Part shown: positions 56,260 to 64,000 of the stretch, in pieces
How the letters are laid out: the number at the start of each line of letters is the position of its first letter
Position numbering within the stretch: the stretch's first letter is position 1
Assembly: GCF_001540865.1 (NCBI RefSeq)
Contig: NC_033630.1
Span: 8,464,083-8,528,082, forward strand
Direction: 5' to 3'
Source: Ananas comosus
Taxonomy: Eukaryota > Streptophyta > Magnoliopsida > Poales > Bromeliaceae
DNA: 64,000 bases
Notes under the pieces: generated by a model
Told to the model about the DNA's origin: nothing
What the model saw: the letters and a program-made list of their open reading frames with translations, nothing else
Database searches by the model: none
Program-made: the position numbers and the translations under genes

Positions 56260-57843
56260 CTAGTTTGAAGGATTCATACCAATAGCCTTTCTTAAATGTA
56301 AAAAACGTTTTTGATCCAACAGCTTAGTTAAAATATCCGCAAGTTGATTTTCGGTTGAAATATATTCAAGTTGAAGAACGTTTGATTCAACCAATTCTCT
56401 TAAAAAATGATATCTTAGTTCAATATGCTTTGTTCGTGAATGTAAAACAGGATTTTTTGAAATATTAATGGCACTCGTGTTGTCACATAGAATAGTAAAA
56501 GTGGTGGAGGAGATCCGATAATCACTCAATAAGCTTTTCATCCAAATTAATTGTGTAGAGCAACTACCGGCCGCAATGTATTCTGCTTCTGTAGTGGAGA
56601 GTGCAATACAGTTTTGTTTTTTTACTATGCCACGCAACTAGACAGTGGCCTATATAAAAGCATGCTCCACTTGTGCTTTTTCGATCATCCGCAGAACCGG
56701 CCCAATCCGCATCCGAGTAGCCAATTAAATCCAAAGACGTCCCCATCGGATACCATAGACCATAACCAGTCGTACTTTTAACATATCGTATGATTCTCTT
56801 AACCGCTTTCAAATGAACTTCTTTGGGACTAGCTTGATAGCGAGCACAGATTCCCACACTAAAAGCAATGTCCGGTCTACTCGCGGTCAAATACAGTAAA
56901 CTGCCGATCATGCTTCTATACTGTTTCTCATCCACACTTTGTCCTTCAACATCCAGTCCGAGTCCTTTGTTACTTGTTCCCATCGGTGTATCAAAGTTTT
57001 TTGCTCCATCCAAACCGAATTTCTTAACGAGTTCCTTTGCATACTTGGTTTGAAACAAATGAATTCCTTCCTTTGATTGTTTAACTTGAAGACCAAGGAA
57101 ATATGAAAGCTCACCCATCATAGAGATCTCAAACTCACTAGTCATCAATTTTGCAAATTCAGTCGCAACGGTATCTTTAGTTACACCAAAGACAATGTCA
57201 TCCACATAAATTTGTGCCACAATAATGTCATTTTTCGTGTGTTTAACAAAAAGAGTTCTATCCGCTCCCCCTCGGTTGTATCCCTTTTCTAAAAGATATT
57301 TGGTTAATCGTTCATACCATGCTCCCAGTGCTTGTTTAAGCCCATAAAGTGCTTTTTTAAGACGAAAAACATGATTTGAAAATTTAGAATCTATAAAACC
57401 TTTTGGTTGTTCCATATAAACTTTCTCTTTTAGAAAACCATTCAAAAATGCACTTTTGACATCCATTTGAAAAAGAGTAATTTTAAAGTGACAAGCTATC
57501 GCGAACAAAATACGAATAGATTCAAGACGAGCAACCGGGGCGAAGGTTTCATCAAAATCAATCCCCTCAATTTGTGAATAACCTTGAGCAACAAGTCTAG
57601 CTTTGTTTCGAACAATTAAACCATCCTCATTTTTCTTATTTTTAAAATCCATTTAGTACCGATAATATTTTGTTGCTCAGGGCATGGCACTAATTCCCAT
57701 ACATCATTGCGGGTAAATTGACCAAGTTCTTCTTGCATAGCATTTATCCAATATTCATCAAGAAGAGTTTCGTCAATATTCTTTGGCTCAATTAGAGATA
57801 CATAGCATGCAAATTCACATTGAAGTTGACTTCTAGTTCGCAC
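56260..57843 (-). pseudogene. pol: Copia reverse transcriptase and RNase H (Sirevirus II), two frameshifts
   Basis: Three open segments in order: 57843-57616 (YWINAMQEELGQFTRNDVWE, GTKWI), 57652-56564 (362 codons) and 56637-56260. The middle has [69 protein letters not shown], the active site [22 protein letters not shown] and [16 protein letters not shown]. The last carries RNase [21 protein letters not shown] and DNTSAINISKNPVLHSRTKH, ending ADILTKLL. RT catalytic residues are intact. Frameshifts lie near 57650 and 56630. Upstream pol is lost in the assembly gap. Confidence 0.92.
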
Positions 57844-57853
57844 ACCAACATTA

Positions 57854-57953
57854 NNNNNNNNNNNNNNNNNNNNNNNNNNNNNNNNNNNNNNNNNNNNNNN
57901 NNNNNNNNNNNNNNNNNNNNNNNNNNNNNNNNNNNNNNNNNNNNNNNNNNNNN
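57854..57953. other. Assembly gap of 100 N
   Basis: A run of exactly 100 N, a typical fixed-size scaffold gap of unknown true length. Sirevirus pol lies to the left and unrelated sequence to the right, so integrase, gag and the 5' LTR may be hidden or collapsed here. Confidence 0.95.
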
Positions 57954-58675
57954 GTTTTGGATAATTGGGCTTTGTTTTTGGGCTTTACTAGATTTGTTTT
58001 TTAAAATAAAAATTATACATAAATGGGGACACTTACACAAAAGTGTCCCAAAAATATGTCGCTAAAACCTAATCCTTTTGTAGTGAGAATTGAGAGCGAT
58101 ATACCTACAAACCCTTCAAAAAAAATATTTTTCTGAATTTTGCTCTTGAATGGAATTGTGAGAGGTTCATGCTTTTCTGAATTTAGCCATTTGATTTTAC
58201 TTTGTTACTCTCTAGCTTAAAAAGAAAAAGAAAAGTAAATAAATTTGGTTTTCTCTTTTCGCATATTTACCCCTGAGAAATATTTCCAATAATAATTTTT
58301 AAGTTTGTCTCTACAATTTTTTTTACATATTGGTAGAGCTATTTATGCAGAGAAAAGGAAAAAAATTCCAAATTAGTCTATTTGATTATTGCCTAAGTGG
58401 TGCTTGAGATAATGACTAGGAGCATAAGGAGGAAGAGAAAGTAGAACAAGCAAAACAATGTTATTGTAATTTGTTAGAGTGGAATTTGCATAAGATCTTA
58501 TTTTGCTACCACTAATTCAAAGCTACTAATATGTTGCTAATTTTTGTCTTTTGAGAAGGTAAAAATTGATAGAATTTGAGAGTCTCATTCGCATTATTAT
58601 TGTTTATTCTAGACATTGTGATGCTAAAGGGGGTTCTGCCATAAAACAATTAGGAGAAAGATCCGATAGTTAAGA
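57954..58675. other. Non-coding, nothing recognised
   Basis: AT-rich sequence without recognisable repeats or coding potential. The last five bases, TAAGA, are the target duplication of the next element. Confidence 0.5.
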
Positions 58676-59840
58676 TGTTAGAACTAAAACTGAGAAGATC
58701 TAGTTCGTCGGATGCGAAAATACCAAAAGAGATCCGAAAAAGAGCGAAGAAAAATAAAGCACACAATATTACGTGGTTCGGCCATCGGCCTACGTCCACG
58801 GGCGAAGACGGAGCGGAAATCTTCATTATAATCAAAGTGGTGTACAAAATATGCCTCTCTCACAAAACCCTAATCCCAAAAATACACCCATATTCTCTCT
58901 CTCATCTTCCGTACTAAATCAATAGCAGAAAGGGTATATTTATAATAGTGGCTAAATCCTAATACGATTAGGAATACAAATCCACTAAGATTAGGAATAT
59001 CTCAATAAAATTAGGCATAATCTAAACTTAACTTAATGAGATAATCAAAATAGAATAGGGATAGAAAACCTTGCGGTACTAGAATTCGAGACATATCTAA
59101 CAATCTCCACCTTGGCTTGAATTCTCTGTCTTCTCCACCAAAATCCCAAAAGCTCCTGAAGTGCTACTGCACATGCGACCAAGTTTACGGAATACTTGAC
59201 CTTGATTGCCGGAAAACTTAATGAGCAAATCCGCGAGATTCTCTGAAGTGCCAATCTTCTCATTCTCCAACTACGCCGCCTTTTTGCAACCTCTGTTGCA
59301 TCAGAACGACAACTTGTCGTAGAGTGAAATTGTTGGAGCGATCAAACTTCTCGATCTCAAATTCGTTGACGTCTTAAACACTCAAACGAACACTCTGGCT
59401 CTGATACCAGTTTGTTAGAACTAAAACCGAGAAGATCTAGTTCGTCGGATGCGAAAATACCAAAAGAGATTTGAGAAAGAGAGAAGAAAAATAAAGCACA
59501 CAATATTTACGTGGTTCGGCCAACGGCCTATGTCCACGGGCGAAGACGGAGCGAAAATCTTCATTATAATCAAAGTGGTGTACAAAATATGCCTCTCTCA
59601 TAAAATTCTAATTCCAAAAATACACCCATATTCTCTCTCTCATCTTCCGCACTAAATCAATAGCAGAAAGGGTATATTTATAATAGTGGTTAAATCCTAA
59701 TACGATTAGGAATACAAACCCACTAAGATTAGGAATATCTCAATAAAATTAGGCATAATCTAAACTTAACTTAATGAGATAATCAAAATAGAATAGGGAT
59801 AGAAAACCTTGAGGTACTAGAATTCAAGACATATCTAACA
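58676..59840 (-). mobile_element. TRIM (miniature LTR retrotransposon), TSD TAAGA
   Basis: LTRs 58676-59102 (427 bp) and 59413-59840 (428 bp), TGTTAGAACT to ATCTAACA, look about 97% identical and are flanked by perfect TAAGA duplications (58671-58675, 59841-59845). The 310-bp internal region has a polypurine tract next to the left LTR (59103-59116) and an initiator-Met primer site next to the right LTR (59398-59410), so the orientation is minus. Near 59340-59370 the minus strand still reads FEIEKFDRSNNFTLRQ, the start of a copia gag, which shows it derives from a copia element. It has no other coding sequence. Confidence 0.95.
59398..59410 (-). other. Primer binding site of the TRIM
   Basis: The minus strand reads CTGGTATCAGAGC, initiator-Met tRNA type, directly before the right LTR. 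Confidence 0.9.
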
Positions 59841-61126
59841 TAAGAATATTTACTATTAAAAATATTGTATATGGTTTAGTTATTAACCTGAAGTACTGCG
59901 TTTTTCTAAAGCTTGAGAGAGATATAGAAATTTCAAGCATTGCTTACATAAATCATGTGCTAAGCTTTTGCTTTTGCTTTTGTTTTTACATTGATACATG
60001 GTTATCTAGGTGTAATTAATTAAACCAAACTATCAGAATTGACACCAAAGTATCCCCAGTGCCCAAATGCAAAGAAAAGGAATGCCATGTAACATTTTGC
60101 ATTTTCACGTACAATTAGCTTTATAACATATTGAATTTAAAATTTTATTTTTAACTTGCTTTTGTAAACTACATCAAAAAATTCAATTCAATAATTATTG
60201 ATAATCTTATAAGATCCTAATAATTTTCTCAACTTACTATTGACTCAAGACCCTAAGACTAAGAATTAGTGGTTGAGTGGTTGACGTTCGACAGCAACAA
60301 ACATATTATTTGGACATTGGCCTCCAACAACCTTCCTATTTCATCTTCTAGCAATGCAGGGTAAAAAGGTCGAATCTTTCCCTTTTCTCGCTATAGAGTT
60401 TAGATATGGTTTGTTAATATTCTTTGGGCAAAATGCCTTTCTTTCTTTAGACTTCAATATCTCTTTCTCTTTTTTATTTTCCAATTTGATATGGCGGCAG
60501 TGGTGACAGTGTCTTCATCGCCATAGGATTTGTTGGAATCCTAGCGGCGATGTCCCAAGTCACAACCAAGAGTTTGACAAATTGAATATATAACATAACT
60601 TGCTTTACAGTCCTTTGAATAAAACCAATCAATCGGTGTTGATGGCTTTCTGATACTCATGCAAAGGGAAAAAAAGAGTCAGGAATTTGACAAAGCTGAA
60701 TACCATTAAGTTCTGTATAGTACCGTATCTTGCTTCTAAATAAATGTATTATATCTATATTTTATTATGGTATTGTAGGACTTTACCTAAGCGGTGGTTG
60801 GATCAGATCTTATTCTTCTGTTTTCATAAGAAAAACATTGAATCCATAATAAACTAACTATGATTGAAATAGAGAGTTTAGCACTGACGTGCTAAGGATA
60901 TCGAAAAAAGGTTGTTATTATGAACAAAACTACTTTTATAATGAACAAATCAAATTCATTAAATCTAATCAAATTACACCTGAAATCATACGGTACATTA
61001 AAAACGACATATTTTGATTCTACAAGTTTTCTAGGAAGAAGTTATGCAACTTGGCTTTGTGTAAAAGCGTATTTTATTGGTGCAGGAACGTATTTGATTC
61101 TATTTCTATTTCTTCTTTAGCATTTT
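59841..61126. other. Intergenic, nothing recognised
   Basis: AT-rich, no gene, RNA or repeat boundary that I can support. The open frame at 60920-61120 has no family motif and low-complexity ends. Confidence 0.5.
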
Positions 61127-61261
61127 GTCACGCCCTGGGGTCCCTTTTTAATGCGGAAATGTCCAATTTTTTTTTTTAAAGCCTTGACCCCAAGGGATAT
61201 CAGATCCGCCACAAATACAGGAGATCCAATGTTCACACGGACGGAGTCTCCCCTATATTTA

Positions 61262-61682
61262 TAGCCCACTAGCAACAATAACTCGTTGGGCCCAACTACC
61301 GGCCCAAAATGCTTAAGCCCAGTTATTATATACCCAATCACATCCCCATTCCTATTTGATGTAGGATTATTGGGGTGTGACAGACTCCCCTCGTTAAGGC
61401 CCTGACGTCCACGTTAGTCAAATCACACACACAGCCCAAGATCACTAGGCGATGTGTGACTCGTCTCGACCCTGACTCAGCCGAGACTCGCCACACATTT
61501 TTGGCTGGTGAATTGGCCCTGATACCAAATGTAACGACCCAGCCTACTAGCAACAATAACTCATTGGGCCCAACCACCGGCCCAAAATGCTTAAGCCCAG
61601 TTATTATTACTAGTGTCTAAGTCTCTAATATACCCAATCACATCCCCATTCCTATCCGATGTGGGATTATTGGGGTGTGACA
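61262..61682 (-). mobile_element. Very small LTR element (TRIM-like)
   Basis: The right LTR, 61530-61682 (153 bp), runs TGTAACGACCC to GGGGTGTGACA. The left copy, 61262-61382, lacks the first bases and a 21-bp internal segment. The internal region is only about 147 bp with TGGTATCAGGG-like primer site on minus (61517-61528) directly before the right LTR. No coding sequence. No clear target duplication. Confidence 0.75.
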
Positions 61683-63733
61683 CATACAACATGTATTTAC
61701 ATTTCTACAAGAAAATCTTTTAAAAACTGTTTTCCACCAGAAAACCTTTTTCATTAAAAACAATCTACCACGAAGGGTAGAAAATCATTTACACAACTCA
61801 CAAACAATTATAAAAGACACAATGTTTAACTTTATAAATCCGTAAACATTTAACCGAAATAAAACCACTGAACCATAATGTCTAAGTCATTTATTTTGAA
61901 TAAGCAAGGATAGAAACTAAATTAAATCGACTGGATCGGAAGGTCTATCGACCGCTACTAACGTGTCTCACGCATCGTCCCGACTCTGACCCGCAACATC
62001 ACCTGAAAAATGGTGGGGGGGTGAGAACATGTAAACATGTCTCCCCCTCGCAGTGGGTACCGCAAGTCGATGAAGGCGATGAGTACTCACCGGTACAAGA
62101 AGAGATAAATAAAGTCATGAGCAGATATCACAAATACAGTAGCAATAATATTGAAAGGAAAGAGAACAGTAATAGAACATATAACTACCGCTACTGTAAG
62201 TAGAACATAATGCATACATGGATATCATAACTACAGTAGCAATGATGTAGGGGTAAACAACATTGCAAAGGAATATAACTAGCCGCTATTGTAATACAGG
62301 ACAAAGTGCAAATATGCATCAATCGGACGATCAGTCCCAAAAAATACCCAATCAAGAAGCTGCCATATCGGTCCAAAGACCTCAGGCAATGCCACTACCG
62401 CTCTAGCAGGGATGTGACACGAGCAAATGACCGCTGGTGTCTCCCAGGGATATAGCCCAGCAATAGGCCGCTGAGCTCACGGGTCGGATGTACGACCACT
62501 TTTTCAGAAAATAACACTCTCCTACGGTGGATCAAACCGCTAGTGTACGTGAAATGCATATAAGCATTGGCGATTGATGCAATATGCTCAATAGCCCACT
62601 ATCGGCGGATAGCCGAAGAAAAGTCCAACAAAGAGTAACCGACCAACTAAGTCAACCTCTATCTCAAGGATAGAGCAATATCAGAGTAACTGACTAACCA
62701 GGTCATCCTCTATCTCAATGATAGAAAAAATATTACCGACCAATCAGATCAAACAGAGCAAGTCATGCAATAGACCACTAGAAATGTCACCCACCACGAA
62801 GTCAAATAATGTAAAATAATGTCATGTAAGGATACTAGTGTCACCGACTATGAAGTCAACCAAAGTCAAGATCGTCTACTATAAACATGTCATGGTTGAG
62901 TTAATCATCAGGAATACCGCTCTACTATAAAATCATGACCATATGAAATAGGAGTACCCGTAGAGCAACGAACTACGAAGTCAAGTGGTATACGAAAGCT
63001 CAACCAACATTAAGTAAATGAAAAGAGGTAAAAAGGGTAGAAATCACTGAGCAAGCACCACTTTAGACTTCGGATCGAAGTACCAACCTGTATAAATATC
63101 ACACCTGTCCTGACTGCGCAAGATCGTCAACCGGACCTATGGAGGGTCCACTGGGTCAGTATCTAACTCACAATAAGAAAACACTAAACTCACAACCCCA
63201 CAATTAATCCCACGGGAATTAGTTTCCCAAATCCAACTGCCGTAACTCGCCGGAAGTCTCGAAAATCGCACCGGGACTCCACCGGGCCCACGAAGTGTCC
63301 CGGAACTCACCGACTCGCGCCACGAGTCACCCGTTGACATACAACACCATAATAAAGGTGTCCTGGCAGCAAACACGTAAACTCACATCGAAACGATTAT
63401 CGTTGAATAACTATTCCTATCCGGGTTCCCGAAAGTGTCAATTTCAACACCGAAGCCCACCATCGCTCACCCGTCGTCTCCGAACCCACAAAACGACGTA
63501 AGTAACCAGCTAATAAGGCTCAGCGGCAAGGTACATTATATTAAGGCATCGTCGGAAGAAATCCGAACCGAAACCGCGTTCCGTCAGCGAATTTCGCCAA
63601 AAAACGAACAAGAAATCGATATTCGATTTTCGCAAAGGCCTCAGACCTTGGACAACTAGTCCAGAGATCAGCAGACACCGGCACACACTACCCACAGCAG
63701 CCACGAAGTGTACATTTGCAGAAAAGTCCCTAC

Positions 63734-63771
63734 AATCACATAAAATCACATTTATGTGATTTTATGTGATT
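63734..63771. repeat. 18-bp perfect inverted repeat with 2-base loop
   Basis: The arms at 63734-63751 and 63754-63771 are exact reverse complements; each arm is itself a direct repeat of AATCACAT. Transcribed, it would form a stable hairpin. Confidence 0.85.
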
Positions 63772-64000
63772 TTTGGGGTTTTACGGCTTGACAGCACAAA
63801 CCGAGGGTTTTCGAGGCTGGCCGAGACACACACTGATAGGTCTCAACGTGCCAGAGGTCGTGCTCATGATCTGGAGCATGGCCGTCCATTGTGGAGAGCG
63901 CGGGAGTGTCACTAAGTTCAGCGAACTACGCGCTGAACCTAAACTGCACTTAACTCGCAAATCGGGGGCTTGTTGACCCCAAAGGAGATGAGCATGATGA

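Larger units (their letters stand above)
61127..64000 (-). mobile_element. Third long LTR family (C), start; runs off the window
   Basis: It begins TGTCACGCCCTGGGGTCC, like the other long gypsy LTRs. After the miniature element it shows the family layout in coding sense (minus): a GAGACATGTTTACATGTTCTCAC hairpin region (62010-62052), acceptor-like TTTTTCAG (about 62003-62010) and a short frame DVAGQSRDDA-stop in the same phase as the mini-exons of families A and B. A single CACCGGTAC (62088-62096) and an 18-bp perfect inverted repeat (63734-63771) are present. The far end is not visible. Confidence 0.55.

Noticed and set aside
57792..58065. Open frames spanning the 100-N gap
   Set aside because: They exist only because N codons are not read as stops.

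Overview
This window looks like intergenic DNA from a large, repeat-rich flowering-plant nuclear genome. I recognise no complete host gene, tRNA, rRNA or CRISPR array. Nearly all recognisable sequence is nested LTR retrotransposons: chromodomain-bearing Ty3/gypsy elements of Tekay/Del type with very long LTRs (2.4-2.7 kb), Sirevirus-like Ty1/copia elements carrying an extra ORF after pol, one small copia element, one gag-only gypsy element, TRIMs and solo LTRs. A monocot (possibly pineapple-like) is my guess from element style only; the species cannot be fixed from sequence reading.

Layout. 1-4957: an old plus-strand gypsy LTR+gag remnant split by a solo LTR (118-2560, TSD CCACG). 4958-10381: decayed repeat DNA, a CT-rich leader-like block with a 75-bp tandem repeat, an AT-rich element with weak terminal inverted repeats, and an old copia LTR end. 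10382-13187: a minus-strand copia element holding only gag and protease. 13615-16121: a solo gypsy LTR (TSD GATCA). 16127-20417: AT-rich DNA with few recognisable features. 20418-23276: a gag-only gypsy element whose 3' LTR is cut by a second gypsy element (E2). The 5' LTR of E2 (23277-30509) contains a 4.8-kb Sirevirus deletion derivative (25620-30416, TSD TAGCC). The gag of E2 is cut at 31889 by minus-strand gypsy element E3 (31890 to about 40870), which itself holds a solo LTR (35745-38210, TSD GCAAG). 40880-57853: a minus-strand Sirevirus whose post-pol ORF is split by an 11.3-kb nested gypsy insertion (43112-54366, TSD CCTTT). This insertion includes a tandem LTR-internal-LTR-internal gypsy array (E4). 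58676-59840: a TRIM (TSD TAAGA). 61127-64000: the start of a third long LTR family containing another miniature element.

Most notable. (1) The long LTRs, gypsy and copia alike, carry clusters of ACCGGT-centred palindromes in one of two flavours (TGTACCGGTACA or GACCGGTC) in the promoter region. In each of the two Sireviruses the same flavour recurs internally, just upstream of a TATA-like element, a candidate intron and the post-pol ORF, which suggests an internal promoter using the same factor as the LTR. (2) Eight gypsy LTRs share a donor-like site, a hairpin, an acceptor-like site and a tiny conserved reading frame ending EARDRGKG(I/V)A or EDRGKGIAP, with mostly synonymous differences. This looks like an undescribed coding exon inside the LTR. 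(3) The post-pol Sirevirus ORF combines a short hydrophobic leader, a plant-transposon-protein-like core and a C-terminal coiled coil.

The coding regions are broken by stops or frameshifts, except the 484-codon Sirevirus ORF at 27157-28611 and long open parts of two reverse transcriptases. None of the elements appears autonomous as assembled.
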